Source: Bryobacteraceae bacterium (GTDB lineage Bacteria > Acidobacteriota > Terriglobia > Bryobacterales > Bryobacteraceae). From it: 64,000 nucleotides of DNA. The position numbers and the translations under genes are program-made. The DNA lies in contig JARKOC010000391.1 of NCBI GenBank assembly GCA_029975915.1, forward strand, positions 1 through 64,000, in the 5' to 3' direction. Numbering within the stretch: the first letter of the stretch is position 1; each line of letters starts with the position of its first letter. This document shows, piece after piece, positions 42,945 through 53,200 of the stretch. The notes beneath the pieces are model-generated. The model was not told the origin of the DNA, did no database searches, and saw nothing but the letters and a program-made list of their open reading frames with translations.

Positions 42945-44312
42945 TTAACGTGCCAGCGCGCGGGCCGCGCCATACGGCGCCCGCTCAGGCCGCGAGAGCA
43001 GTTTGTTGGCATCCTCGTCGCCGACGAAGCGTTCGGCCTTGACGTCCCACTTGAGTGTCCGCCCTGTCTTCATCGCGGCATGGGCCAGCAGGCAGGCGGT
43101 GCAAGAGCGGTGGCCGTCCTCGGCCGGCGCGACGGCGGGTTTGCGCGACCTGATCGCCTCGATCCAGTCGAGATGATGATCGTTGTTCGGACTCGCATGC
43201 AAACGCTTCTCGCCCGGACGGATGCCCTCTTTCAGCCACCGTTCGTCGCTGGCGGCGATGGTGGGGCTATTGCCCTGTCCAGGGGTGTAACGGCCGCGCG
43301 TCACCCAGATCCAACCGGATTCGCCGATGAACCGCACTCCATTGACGAACTTGTCACTAATGAACATGGTGGCGCCGTTCGGGTATTTCATCCGCACATG
43401 ATACGACCCGTGAACATCCCACAGCCCCTGTTTCGGGAAAGAGGCGTCGGCGACGATCTCAACTGGACCAGAGCGTTCGAGGCCCATTGCCACATGTGCC
43501 GTGTCAATGTGATGAGCGCCCCAACCGGTGATCATTCCGGCGCCGAACTGTTCCAAACGAAGCCAGCCGGGCCGTTCGTAGCGTTTCCTGATGTCCGGCG
43601 ACTGCGGATGAACGCGATCTTCGGTGTAGGGAACTGCGGGCGTCGCGCCGAGCCAGGCGTCGTAGTTCAGATTCGATGGGACCGGCATTGGCGCCGGATT
43701 GCCGCCAGCCGGATCGGTCGGCAGTCCGATGAAGACTTCCAGCACTTTGCCGATCCGGCCGTTCAGAACCAGTTCGCAGGCAAGGCGGAAGGCAGGGTCG
43801 GAGCGCTGCTGGGAGCCCTGCTGGAAGATGCGGCCGGTCCTGGCGATGGTATCGGCCATCAGGCGGCCCTCGGCGATGGTGAGCGAGGCGGGCTTTTGGA
43901 GGAAGACGTCTTTGCCGGCCAGCGCGGCTTCGATGGTGGGCTGGGCGTGCCAGTGGTCGGGAGTCGAGATAGCGACGGCGTCGATGGAGGGATCCTTTAG
44001 CATCTCGCGGTAGTCGCCGTAGGTCTTCACGCTGGTGTAGCTTTGGCCGAACTTGCCGGAGTAGTGCTTTTCTATCATTGACTTAGCGTCGACCAAACGA
44101 ACTGAATCCAGGTCGCAGACGGCGACGATCCGGCACACGGAGGAGTTTTTCAGCAGACCAGGAAACTCCATCGAGCGGGCGATCCGGCCGCAACCGATCT
44201 GGGCCACCTGGATCAGATTTGACGGTGCGGACTTGCCGAGCACGTGCGCCGGGACGATGGTGAACGCACCGAGGACGGCGCGGCGGGTGAGTCGATTTGG
44301 CTGGACTGACAT
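42945..44312 (-). CDS. Gfo/Idh/MocA family oxidoreductase, exported, with QKP motif (copy 3)
   Basis: 455 residues. Tat-type start MSVQPNRLTRRAVLGAFTIVPA. Rossmann motif GCGRIA (40-45), CDLDS (67-71), STPDHWHAQP, then VFLQKPAS: the usual EKP is QKP (139-141), keeping the catalytic Lys but losing the Glu. The second domain has GWGAHHIDTAHVAMG with the active-site His residues. The sulfatase gene follows on the same strand and an MFS gene is divergent 105 bp away. A sugar oxidoreductase of the sulfated-glycan pathway is a reasonable inference, not shown. Confidence 0.88.
   Translation of the reverse strand: MSVQPNRLTRRAVLGAFTIVPAHVLGKSAPSNLIQVAQIGCGRIARSMEFPGLLKNSSVCRIVAVCDLDSVRLVDAKSMIEKHYSGKFGQSYTSVKTYGDYREMLKDPSIDAVAISTPDHWHAQPTIEAALAGKDVFLQKPASLTIAEGRLMADTIARTGRIFQQGSQQRSDPAFRLACELVLNGRIGKVLEVFIGLPTDPAGGNPAPMPVPSNLNYDAWLGATPAVPYTEDRVHPQSPDIRKRYERPGWLRLEQFGAGMITGWGAHHIDTAHVAMGLERSGPVEIVADASFPKQGLWDVHGSYHVRMKYPNGATMFISDKFVNGVRFIGESGWIWVTRGRYTPGQGNSPTIAASDERWLKEGIRPGEKRLHASPNNDHHLDWIEAIRSRKPAVAPAEDGHRSCTACLLAHAAMKTGRTLKWDVKAERFVGDEDANKLLSRPERAPYGAARALAR
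44092..44101 (-). repeat. TTCGTTTGGT word, copy 7 (inside Gfo/Idh/MocA copy 3)
   Basis: Exact 10-mer on the minus (coding) strand, read GTT CGT TTG GTC (Val-Arg-Leu-Val), with the extended form AGTTCGTTTGGTCG also seen at copies 1 and 2. Confidence 0.8.
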
Positions 44313-44416
44313 AGCTGAACCCGCTTCAGTGTATCAGGGGTTCCATCACCCGGCGAAAGCGGACTTGCGAGCCGCCACAGTAGACTTGAAAGTTGGAAGC
44401 TTCACGGGTGGAATCG

Positions 44417-45565
44417 ATGCCAGCCAGCGCCTGCGCAAAGGCCGTGCTAGGCCCCTTGTTCACCGCCTTTTTCCTGAGCGGCATCGCGGGAACGATCCTC
44501 GGCCCGCTGCTGCCTGCGCTGGCCGTGCGGCTGCAACTGGGCGACGGCGGCGCAGGCGCGCTCTTCATGGCCCAGTTTGGCGGAGCCGCGGCCGGGGCGC
44601 TGATCTGCGGACCGCTGCTGGCCCGGTTCGGTTATCGAACCCTCATCTGCTGCGGATACGTGATGCTGGCGGCGGGGAGCGCGATGCTGGCTGCTCCGGC
44701 GCCGGCTGCCGTGTCGCTCGGCATTCTCATGAACGGGCTGGGGCTGGGCACGCTCATTGCGCCATCGAACCTGCTGACCGCAGAACTATCGGGCGGAAGG
44801 AAAGCCTCGCGGCTGAATCTGCTGAATTTGTGTTGGGGCGCGGGCGCAGTCGCGGGACCGGTCGCCATCGCCTGGCTGAGAGATGCGACGGGGCTTGGGG
44901 GCGTGGCGCTTTTCATCGCTGTGATCGCCTCGGCCAGCGCTCTTGCTTTGTGGCGAGCCATACCCGCCACGGTCCACCATCCGAGCGCGGAGAAGGTGAT
45001 GGAGAGCAGACCGGGCAAATTCCAGTGGGCGGCCGCCATCACCGTTTTTCTCTACGTCGGCGCGGAGACGACGCTGGCCGGATGGTTGCCGACCATGGCC
45101 GTGCGCCGCATGGGCGCACACTCGGGCCTGGAATCGACACCCATGTCGGCCTTTTGGGGCGCGCTGTTGGCTGGGCGGGCGCTGGCAGCCGTGCTGTTGA
45201 GGCGGTGGACGTTTCCTCAATTAATGCGGATCTCGCTCCTCGCCTGCCCTCTGCTATCGGCGGCCGTGGCATGGAGTGGCAATGTCGCCACATTGACGCT
45301 GGTGGCCGCCATGGCCGGTTTCTTCTACGGGCCGGTGTTTCCCAACACGATCGCGACGCTCGAATCCGGCAAGGACTCAAATTCACGCAAACTCGGTCCA
45401 CCTGTGTTTGCCGCGGGCGCCGCCGGCGGCGCGGTGATTCCGTGGGTTGCGGGATGGGTTTCGTCGGGGTCGGAGGACGTGCGGGTGATCCTTTGGCCGG
45501 TGCTAATCTGCCTGCTCCTGATGTGGCCGGCGTGGGCGCGTGTCAGGCGATCGGCTGTGCGCTAG
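44417..45565 (+). CDS. MFS transporter
   Basis: 382 residues from ATG 44417; an upstream alternative start (44393) is not ATG. Twelve predicted helices; the loop LARFGYRTLI after TM2 is the MFS inter-helix motif in degenerate form (usual G-x-x-x-D-R-x-G-R-R). Small, Ala/Gly-rich, with FFYGPVFPNTIATLES in TM10-11 as in fucose/glucose-type FGHS or YbjJ-like carriers. Likely sugar or sugar-derivative carrier, given its divergent position to the oxidoreductase and sulfatase genes. Ends two bases before the convergent gene. Confidence 0.8.
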   Translation: MPASACAKAVLGPLFTAFFLSGIAGTILGPLLPALAVRLQLGDGGAGALFMAQFGGAAAGALICGPLLARFGYRTLICCGYVMLAAGSAMLAAPAPAAVSLGILMNGLGLGTLIAPSNLLTAELSGGRKASRLNLLNLCWGAGAVAGPVAIAWLRDATGLGGVALFIAVIASASALALWRAIPATVHHPSAEKVMESRPGKFQWAAAITVFLYVGAETTLAGWLPTMAVRRMGAHSGLESTPMSAFWGALLAGRALAAVLLRRWTFPQLMRISLLACPLLSAAVAWSGNVATLTLVAAMAGFFYGPVFPNTIATLESGKDSNSRKLGPPVFAAGAAGGAVIPWVAGWVSSGSEDVRVILWPVLICLLLMWPAWARVRRSAVR

Positions 45566-45566
45566 C

Positions 45567-46052
45567 TCATTTCACTGGTGGAAACGGGATGGCTGCCCTG
45601 TAGACCGTGGGATGTCCATGGATGGAGGCGCCAATGCCTGTGCCGCCGCCAAGTCCGATCAAGGTGCAGAAGTAGGCGATAGTCTGCCAGTCGTCATGAC
45701 GTTCGCGCGTGATGATCTGGCCGATCAGGAAACCGGTCCCCGCGCCGGCTGCGGCGCCGATGGCCAGATTGCGCCAGCGCTTGTTGCGGCTCATGATGGT
45801 GACGCGGACGACCTCGCCCTTAGGAATGACAACATCAGCCGGAGTCTGCCGGACGACGATCGAATCGTCGGAAAACGACTCGAATCTGCCGTTCACGGTC
45901 TTCATCTTCTGACGGACAACCTGAACCTTCTCGCCAGGGCGGATCTGCGAGAGGTTGTTCCAATCGGATTTGTCCGCGGCGGCGGCGGTGCTTGCCAAGA
46001 GGCAAAGAACTACAATGAGCTGGCTGGGCAAACCGCGAATGGAACGGAACAT
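45567..46052 (-). CDS. exported protein with glycine-zipper segments
   Basis: 161 residues. Signal peptide about 1-25 (LCLLASTAAAA). Mature start DWNNLSQIRPGEKVQVVRQKMKTVNGRF, a small beta-barrel-like domain also seen in other Acidobacteria, then two Gly/Ala zipper-like segments (AIGAAAGAGTGFLIGQI; LIGLGGGTGIGASIHG) that could insert in or pack on a membrane. Function unknown. Convergent with the MFS gene. Confidence 0.7.
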   Translation of the reverse strand: MFRSIRGLPSQLIVVLCLLASTAAAADKSDWNNLSQIRPGEKVQVVRQKMKTVNGRFESFSDDSIVVRQTPADVVIPKGEVVRVTIMSRNKRWRNLAIGAAAGAGTGFLIGQIITRERHDDWQTIAYFCTLIGLGGGTGIGASIHGHPTVYRAAIPFPPVK

Positions 46053-46233
46053 AGATAGGGTTTTTCCTTTCCGTAGTGTATTCGCAATTGATGCTCCCCC
46101 TGGAAATATTGACCACCGATGCCGCTACGCCCACGGGGCGCGCCGAGACCAGATAAGGGCAGGGAAGCGCATGGCAAACGATACGACGGCTTGACGCGCA
46201 GCACACCCCTACAGTCCAGCGAGACGGGCCTGT

Positions 46234-46980
46234 CTAGATCCGGTTGAAGATTTCGATGACTTTCGACAGCGACCGGTGCTGCTTGATGAACGGGACCATC
46301 TTGGTTTCGCGTTCATCGATCTCCTGGGCGCGTTTGAGGACTTCAGCGGCGCGGGCGGAGGGCACGACAACGATGCCATCCTCGCCTGCGACGATGATGT
46401 CACCGGGCGAAACCATGACCCCGCCGCATTCGACCGGCACGTCCTTGGCCACGCTGGCCCAGCGGCCCACGGCCGTTGCGGGCGTGATGCTCGATGAGTA
46501 AACCGGAAGCCCCAGCGCGCGCAACTCGCCGACATCGCGGACACCGCCATCGATGATGATGCCGGCCATTCCGCGCGCCTTTGCAGCGGTGCCCATCAGG
46601 CCGCCGATGGCGGCGACGTCTTTACCGTTTTCCATGACAATCACGCCGACTTCGCCGGGCTTGGTCGCATCGATCATTTCCACCGAGTGCTTCACGGAAA
46701 GAGCGGGCGTGGCCTTGTCAGGCGGAGCGGGCTTCACAATCGAGGTCCTCGCCCGACCTACAATCTGTCCGGCGACGGCCGGCCGGATTTCGTGCGACAG
46801 ATAGCCGCGCTTGCCGACAACCTGATCTACGGCGTCGGCCACGGAAGCGACGGTGGTTTTCTTGAATCCGGCGACGAGCGGTTCGTCCATGGTCCGGACC
46901 TGCTTGGCGGCCTGGAAGCCCGCCAGTCCGAGAACGGACACGAGGGGGATGACGAGGAGGATGGCGGTTCTGCGTGTCAT
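46234..46980 (-). CDS. RraA-family protein with export signal
   Basis: 248 residues. RraA fold signatures: TVASVADAVDQVVGKRGYLS, VMENGKDVAAIGGLMGTAAKARG, IIDGGVRDVGELRALGLPVYSSSITPATA (the conserved GG-x-RD motif that binds metal and substrate in 4-hydroxy-4-methyl-2-oxoglutarate aldolases), and VSPGDIIVAGEDGIVVVP. The family includes inhibitors of RNase E and HMG/oxaloacetate aldolases, both cytoplasmic; this one begins MTRRTAILLVIPLVSVLGLAGFQAA, a signal peptide or anchor. A periplasmic lyase is therefore more likely than an RNase E regulator. Divergent from the TPR-like gene. Confidence 0.87.
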   Translation of the reverse strand: MTRRTAILLVIPLVSVLGLAGFQAAKQVRTMDEPLVAGFKKTTVASVADAVDQVVGKRGYLSHEIRPAVAGQIVGRARTSIVKPAPPDKATPALSVKHSVEMIDATKPGEVGVIVMENGKDVAAIGGLMGTAAKARGMAGIIIDGGVRDVGELRALGLPVYSSSITPATAVGRWASVAKDVPVECGGVMVSPGDIIVAGEDGIVVVPSARAAEVLKRAQEIDERETKMVPFIKQHRSLSKVIEIFNRI

Positions 46981-47301
46981 GATTGTTCCTTCTTACCCTC
47001 TTCGTATTGTTGCCTGAGTTCGGGACGAGCGGGTAGTGGCGGCGGAAACGGCGGCATTGCTCGCGCACGAGTCCGCGCTCACTATCTTCTCATCTGTACC
47101 GATTGCGCGGCACCACAGCCGTCTACAATCTTCGCTGAAACCGCCATGCCTTCGATTCATGCAGCCCCGTTTTGCGCGCTCGGCGGCGGCCCGTCCGGAC
47201 ACTACCTGGATGCGGGCCGCACGCAGCCTGGTCACTGTCCCAGTTTCTGGACACATGGGTCAGCCGCAAACTGGTCTTGAAGCGGGCTACGATAGGCTTC
47301 G
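46981..47301. other. 321-bp divergent intergenic region
   Basis: Between the RraA-type gene and the gene at 47302. A short TGTCC/GGACA inverted repeat lies near 47237-47254. No gene, RNA or convincing promoter could be supported. Confidence 0.4.
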
Positions 47302-48702
47302 ATGCCGCACCTGAAGCTGATGTCGTTCGCGTCGCTGGTCACCATACCGATATCCCTGCTTGCCCAAGCCTCCGATCAAGCTGACCGCTACCCCTTGATC
47401 CGGAGTCTGCTTCAAGAGGCCGAGACGGCAGCTATTGGCATCCGGTATTTTGATGACCGAAGCAACCCGCGTTCGTGGGCGAGCACACTCTATGCGCGAG
47501 CGGGTTATCTCTCCGACGCAATCCGCGCCAACGACGGGCGAGCCGACGCCTACCATGTCTGGAAGGCCCGCGTCCTGTATGGAGAGTTGGAAGCCGTCGA
47601 TAAGACTTTTGACTCTATATCGGACCCGGAAGACAAGGCGAGTAGGCTGATCTCGCTTGCTGACTTTCTGTGGCGAATGGGAGAACCTGACAAGGCGCGA
47701 GTCCGTTTTGAAGCGGCGAAGCCTCCAGCATCCAGGGTCGCCAACCAGAGCCATCGCAATCGTCTACTGGCTTCGATTGAACAAGGGTTGACCTATGTGG
47801 CAAATGACCCTCCCGAACTCCTCACGCCGCAGCCGAAGCCTCAGCCCCTCCGACCGGTTCGGGAATCGCCCTTGCCGGCATTTCCGATCACGTCTGATGG
47901 GTTCCGGCAACGCGGTGCGAAGGATATCGAGACGGCGGCGACAGCTAATGCGGAGTTCTTGACCAACTTGTACGGTCGAGTAGTCGCGAGAGATCGAGAA
48001 GGCCTGGCGAAACTCGTGGAAGCTGCCGCAACACCTTTTCAGAAGGTTCTCGGATTGGCCAGCGTAGAGCACCTCCTGATTCTGGTGCGCCAGCCGGAGG
48101 AAGCCGAGCGGTACGCGAAACTCATGCCCACACCCGATTCGGACTGTTCGTTGGCAAAAGCCGAGGCCTTGAGCGCCGTGGGCGCGGCTTGGTTGGAGGC
48201 CAATAATCCGGAGCGGGCCCAACAGAATTTCGAGGCTGCCATCAGTCTGGTCAACTCAGTGCGGGACCTGCCGCTCGGGAAGGTCATGGTGCTCCTGTCA
48301 ATCGCAAGAGCCCAATCGAAAGGCGGCATGGTTGCTACCTCCGGAGCTACGCTCCAGTTGGCAAAGGAACTAGCACAAGGTTTGCCTCTGAGACAGGCAA
48401 CCTCGGGCAGCGGCTCCGCAAGGCCTGTTGCCGGAGTTCACTTCCGCGATGAGGCGTACGAAAGGATGTTACAGGTCGCGGTGGAGATGCGCAACCTTGG
48501 CGCCGCCCAAGAAATCGCGAACCTTTGGAGACAAGCTGACAGCAAGGCCGATCCGGATATCATTCGCGCGTGGTTTGATGCGGACCGCGTCGATGACGCG
48601 ATCAACTACGCACGCGCCATCCCGGAGGCGTCTCAAAGGGCCAAGACGATCCTCGTGCTCGCACAGGCGTTGCTCGATAGGGCCGGGGCGCCCAAGTTCT
48701 GA
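47302..48702 (+). CDS. exported TPR-like alpha-helical repeat protein
   Basis: 466 residues (an internal ATG at 47320 is an alternative start). Signal peptide MSFASLVTIPISLLAQA. The mature protein is almost all helix with TPR-like pairs: GYLSDAIRANDGRADAYHVW, ASRLISLADFLWRMGEPDKA, GLASVEHLLILVRQPEEAER, ALSAVGAAWLEANNPERAQQ, and DRVDDAINYARAIPEASQRA. Such arrays are protein-binding scaffolds. No closer family recognised. Its codon use is less biased to G/C than its neighbours, which could mean a fast-evolving or lineage-specific gene. Confidence 0.7.
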   Translation: MPHLKLMSFASLVTIPISLLAQASDQADRYPLIRSLLQEAETAAIGIRYFDDRSNPRSWASTLYARAGYLSDAIRANDGRADAYHVWKARVLYGELEAVDKTFDSISDPEDKASRLISLADFLWRMGEPDKARVRFEAAKPPASRVANQSHRNRLLASIEQGLTYVANDPPELLTPQPKPQPLRPVRESPLPAFPITSDGFRQRGAKDIETAATANAEFLTNLYGRVVARDREGLAKLVEAAATPFQKVLGLASVEHLLILVRQPEEAERYAKLMPTPDSDCSLAKAEALSAVGAAWLEANNPERAQQNFEAAISLVNSVRDLPLGKVMVLLSIARAQSKGGMVATSGATLQLAKELAQGLPLRQATSGSGSARPVAGVHFRDEAYERMLQVAVEMRNLGAAQEIANLWRQADSKADPDIIRAWFDADRVDDAINYARAIPEASQRAKTILVLAQALLDRAGAPKF

Positions 48703-48798
48703 CCCTTATACAGTCAACAGGAACATTCCCGGCTTCCGATCGACTCCGTTATCTCTGTCCGCAGATTACACATCTTGAGACGGTCGGCCAGACACCAA

Positions 48799-49287
48799 TC
48801 AGGACTCCTTATCCTTGGCGATGGGCGCGTAGGTTGCCTTGACTGCCCTCACGTAGTCGGCTGGCGCCAACAGGATCTGGAGGCCCCGGCAACCAGCGGA
48901 GATGGAAATTTTGTCGTAAATCTGGGCGAACTCGTCGATGAAGACCGGATAATCCCGTTTGGCGGCAAGGGCGGTGACGCCGCCGCGGATGTAACCGGTG
49001 AGCGGCTCGACCTCCTTCAGGGGAACAGTATCGGCTTTGCGGTCGCCGGAGGCCCTGGCGAGCGATTTCAGATCGAGCGCGGCGTTGCCGGGGATGACGG
49101 CGAACATGACGCCGTTGCGGTCGCCGCGGGCGACCAGCGTTTTGAAGGTCTGGTCGATGGGGAAATCGATTTTGGCGGCGACGGTTTCGGCGGACAGGTC
49201 GGTGGGATCGACCTCGTACTCGCGAAGCTCATAGGGAATGCCGAGCGAATCGAGCAGACGGACCGCATTTGTCTTTGCGTGCGCCAC
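48799..49287 (-). CDS. ybaK: YbaK/EbsC-type aminoacyl-tRNA deacylase
   Basis: 162 residues with the YbaK features [53 protein letters not shown], the conserved [22 protein letters not shown] (the lysine of this type of loop is part of the active site), and [17 protein letters not shown]. YbaK hydrolyses mischarged Cys-tRNA(Pro) in trans. Start supported by the typical [13 protein letters not shown]. Divergent from the nucleotidyltransferase gene with 56 bp between. Confidence 0.92.
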   Translation of the reverse strand: MAHAKTNAVRLLDSLGIPYELREYEVDPTDLSAETVAAKIDFPIDQTFKTLVARGDRNGVMFAVIPGNAALDLKSLARASGDRKADTVPLKEVEPLTGYIRGGVTALAAKRDYPVFIDEFAQIYDKISISAGCRGLQILLAPADYVRAVKATYAPIAKDKES

Positions 49288-49343
49288 TAACCGCCATGGT
49301 ACTGCGCGCGCAGACTACACTGATAGGTCGAGGGAGAACCTGG

Positions 49344-50201
49344 ATGATCATCGAAAAAGCCGTCATTACGGCGGCCAGTCCGGCTCAGCGCAGCCTGCCG
49401 CTCCAGCATCTCATTGACCGCGACGGGCAGGAGCGGACCGTGCTCGCCCTTCTCATCGAAGAGGCGTCCAAGGCAAAGATCAAGGAAGTGGCGGTTATCG
49501 TCCATCCGGGCGACGAAGCAGCCTGCGCGGCCGCGGCTGAAGGCGCTCCGGCGAAGCTGCACTTCATCCCTCAAACCGGCGGGACGGGCTACGCGAGGGC
49601 CATCTGGTCGGCGCGCGGATTCACCGCGCAAGACCCATTCCTGCATCTGGTGGGCGATCATATGTATGTCGGGGAGGAGCCCGGAGCGTGTGCAACGCGG
49701 CTGGTGGAGACTGCGGCGAGGGAGAACTGCTCGGTCTCGGCGGTGCAAGCAACGCACGAAAGCCTGCTGCCCAATTACGGCGCGGTGGGAGGCCAGCCGC
49801 TGGCGGGGCATACCGATCTCTACTCCATCGAACGCGTGATTGAAAAGCCGACGCCAACGCTGGCAGAGAGGGAACTGGTGGTGGCCGGCCTGCGCACAGG
49901 CCGCTATCTCTGTTTTTTCGGAATGCACGTGCTCACGCCGGCGATTCAGGTGATCCTTGACCAGATACTGGACGGCGATCCGGGCGCGCCACCCTCGTTT
50001 TCCGCCGCGCTGGAGGCTCTTGCGGCACGCGAACGGTACCTGGCGCTCCAGATGAGCGAACGCCGGTACGACCTGGGGGCAAGCTACGGCCTGTTCACCG
50101 CGCAGGCCGCTCTGGCCCTGAATGGCAAGGACCGAGACGAGGTCCTCACCCGGCTGGTGCAATTGCTCGCGGCTAATCCGGCGCGGAAGGTCCGGCTGTG
50201 A
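49344..50201 (+). CDS. GalU-like sugar-1-phosphate nucleotidyltransferase
   Basis: 285 residues from ATG 49344 (GAGGGAGAACC ribosome site upstream; the longer frame to 49269 overlaps ybaK and is rejected). The nucleotide-binding start AVITAASPAQRSLPLQHLID resembles the GalU subtype AVITAAG-xx-QRTLPLQ but with the glycine changed to Ser and the next residues to Pro-Ala. Later: LHLVGDHMYVGEEP (metal Asp), FGMHVLTP, and SYGLFTAQAALAL at the end. Expected to make an NDP-sugar (UDP-glucose type) from a sugar 1-phosphate. Its stop overlaps the start of the next gene (TGATG), coupling it to the kinase-pyrophosphorylase fusion. Confidence 0.82.
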   Translation: MIIEKAVITAASPAQRSLPLQHLIDRDGQERTVLALLIEEASKAKIKEVAVIVHPGDEAACAAAAEGAPAKLHFIPQTGGTGYARAIWSARGFTAQDPFLHLVGDHMYVGEEPGACATRLVETAARENCSVSAVQATHESLLPNYGAVGGQPLAGHTDLYSIERVIEKPTPTLAERELVVAGLRTGRYLCFFGMHVLTPAIQVILDQILDGDPGAPPSFSAALEALAARERYLALQMSERRYDLGASYGLFTAQAALALNGKDRDEVLTRLVQLLAANPARKVRL

Positions 50202-53200
50202 TGCGATCGCTGATCCAAATCATCACCTCGGAAGAAGCCGGCGTGCGCGACAGGCCTCTGGAGCAAGCCGTCGCCGGGCTGGACACCGCAGGGCTGCTGG
50301 GGGCCTGCGCTGAGTTGGACGCGTTCAGGCGCCAGACTTCGAACCTTTATTACCGCGTGCGGGCATTGTTTTTTTTGGCCTCGATCCACCGATACGCCTT
50401 GCCTGGACGTGAGGAAATCCCGGCGTTTGGCCTAATACCATTCCGGGCTTACATGAATTTATTGGAGAGGAGGTTCGAGGAGTCGATTTCGATTCTTCAG
50501 GAGTGCGCCGAGGCGGACGGGCACAGCGAGGCGCTGTCGAGCGCGCTTGCAGCCGCCTACCGAGGACTTGCGTTTCAGACGTTGGCGGACCAGGTAAGGC
50601 GGAGCGTCCGGTCGATCGCTGGCAATCAGTGGATGTTCCGGTGCGGACATGCCGCCGATTATCCGCTGCGGATCAGGCCTGAGTTGCTCGACCGGCAGGA
50701 GGGCCGTTTCCCGATTCTCCGCGAGACGACTCCGGTTCGCATGGATCTCTCCCACAGCGCGTGGAGCGACATCTTTTTCCTCGGGATGGATTATCCCGAA
50801 GGCGCCCGGGTGGTGAACATCTCGATTGACCTGGCCATCAAGGGGCGCGGGGAGCCGAAGCCGCCGGTGGAGGCTCATTTGCGCGTGATCGACCGGCCGG
50901 TTCTGCGGCTGGTGAGCGTGGATTTGAGCGCACAGGTCGAGTTGACCGAAGTCGCCGAGGTTTTTGATTTTGCCAAGGACTACCTGGGGCTGCTGAAGGC
51001 GGCTGTGATCGCGGCAGGGATTGTTCCGCCTGGTATGGAGGGCGCGCCGGCGCCTCTGAGCGCGCTTCTGGAAAGGCTCACAGGGCGGCCGGGACACGGC
51101 ATCGAGATTGTGAGCAAGGTCAACGACATTCCAAAAGGTTCCAGACTGGCGGTTTCCACGAACCTGTTGGCATGCCTGATCTCGGCTTGCATGAGGGCTA
51201 CCTCGCAAGTGGGAGCATTGACAGGGACGATGCAGGAGGCCGACCGCCGTCTGGTGGCCGCAAGGGCGATTCTAGGCGAATGGCTGGGCGGTTCGGGCGG
51301 CGGCTGGCAGGATTCGGGCGGAGTCTGGCCGGGGATGAAGCTGATTCGAGGCGTTTTGGCCCGGAAAGGCGACCCCGAGTTTGGCATCAGCCGCGGCTGT
51401 CTGTTGCCGCGGCATGAGCTGCTCGGAGAGGATCGCGCGCCGGAACGCGCGGGGCGGCTGCTGCAAGAGTCGCTTGTGCTCGTGCATGGCGGGATGGCTC
51501 AGGATGTCGGGCCGATTCTCGAAATGGTCACCGAGAAGTACCTGCTCAGGTCGGCGAAGGAGTGGGAGGCTCGGGGCGAGGCCGTGGGCATCCTGGATCA
51601 GGTGCTGGACCGCCTGTCCAGGGCTGATATCCGGGGGCTGGGCGAACTTACCCAGCGCAACTTCGATTCGCCGATTCAAACCATCATTCCCTGGGCCGGC
51701 AACCATTACACGCAACTGCTGATCGACCGAACCAAAGCCGAGTTCGGAGAGAGGTTTTGGGGATTCTGGATGCTGGGCGGCATGGCCGGAGGCGGCATGG
51801 GGTTCCTATTCGATCCTGCGGTGAAACTTGCCGCGCAGGAGCGAATTCAGTTGATTTTAGGCGAAACGAAGCGATCCATCGAAGGGGGAGTTCCCTTCGC
51901 GATGGAGCCGGTGGTATACGACTTCCGCATCAATCCCAGGGGATCGTGCGCGGAGTTGATCGCGGCGCGAAATGCGCTCATGCCTCCCGCGTACTATGTT
52001 TTGACCGCGCCTTCGCTGTTGCGCACAGAGTCCCGCAATCTTACAGGGGCGCAGCGGGCCGATCTTGAACAGTTTGGGGCGCGCAGCCGCGAGGGCGGCC
52101 AGTGGGGCCAGGCAGGCGCGGCGCTGATCGACCATCTTCTGCCCGAGTCGGCTCCGGCGAGGACGTCCGCGGAATCTCTGGATGAATTGCTGGAAGCTCA
52201 TGGGTTTGACAGCGTCCAGCATGAACAGATCAGAGCCGAAATGAAGTCGGGCCGGATCGGCCTCGCTCAGAACCGGTTACCGGCGACGGCACGGATCGTC
52301 AACGTGGAACCAGGAGAATTGCCGGACTATTCAGGCGTCCACAAGCGGTTCGTCGACATCGGACGCGGCGTTCTGAACGATGGTGCGGTCGCCGTGGTCA
52401 GCCTGGCTGGGGGAGCCGGAAGCCGCTGGACACGTGGAGCCGGGGTAGTCAAGGCATTGAATCCATTCTGCAAGATGAATGGACGCCACCGTTGTTTCGT
52501 CGAGATCCATCTGGCCAAGAGCCGCAAGACCTCCCGGAAGTACGCTCAGGCAATCCCGCATGTCTTCACGACCAGCTACATGACACACCGGCCGATTGAG
52601 GACGCGTTGGCCCGGGCGGGCCGGTTCGGCTACGACGGACCGCTCGCGCTGTCGCCTGGTAGAAGCGTGGGTCTGAGATTCGTTCCGATGGCGAGGGATC
52701 TACGGTTCGCCTGGGAGGAGACGCCGCAGCAGGTCCTGGACGTCCAGAAACAAAAGGTGATCGAGAGTTTGCGCGCAGGGCTGATCCAATGGGCGCTCGA
52801 TGCGGGCGAAGGATCCGACTACAGGGACAACCTGCCATTGCAGTGCCTCCACCCGACGGGCCATTGGTTTGAACTGCCCAATATGCTGCGCAACGGCGTG
52901 CTCGCGAGGCTGCTGGCCGAACGGCCCGCGCTCAAGACGATCCTGCTCCATAACATCGATACTCTTGGGGCCGATGTGGACGCCGGATTGCTGGGATTTC
53001 ATCTCGACTCAGGTGCGGCGATGACTGTGGAAGTGATCCCGCGCCTGTTGGACGACCGCGGCGGCGGACTGGCCCGCGTGGACGGCAGGATTCGTTTGGT
53101 TGAAGGGCTAGCCTTGCCGCATGAGGAAATCGAGTTTGGGCTGTCGTTTTACAACACGGGCACGATGTGGATCGACATTGACGGAATGCTGAGGGTGTTC

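Noticed and set aside
12239..44312. Recent duplication of the three Gfo/Idh/MocA genes
   Set aside because: The three proteins share only family motifs and differ in length and signal; they are distant paralogues, not a recent copy.
47237..47254. TGTCC/GGACA repeat near a possible insertion-sequence end
   Set aside because: Only a 5-bp arm, no transposase remnants and no matching second end.
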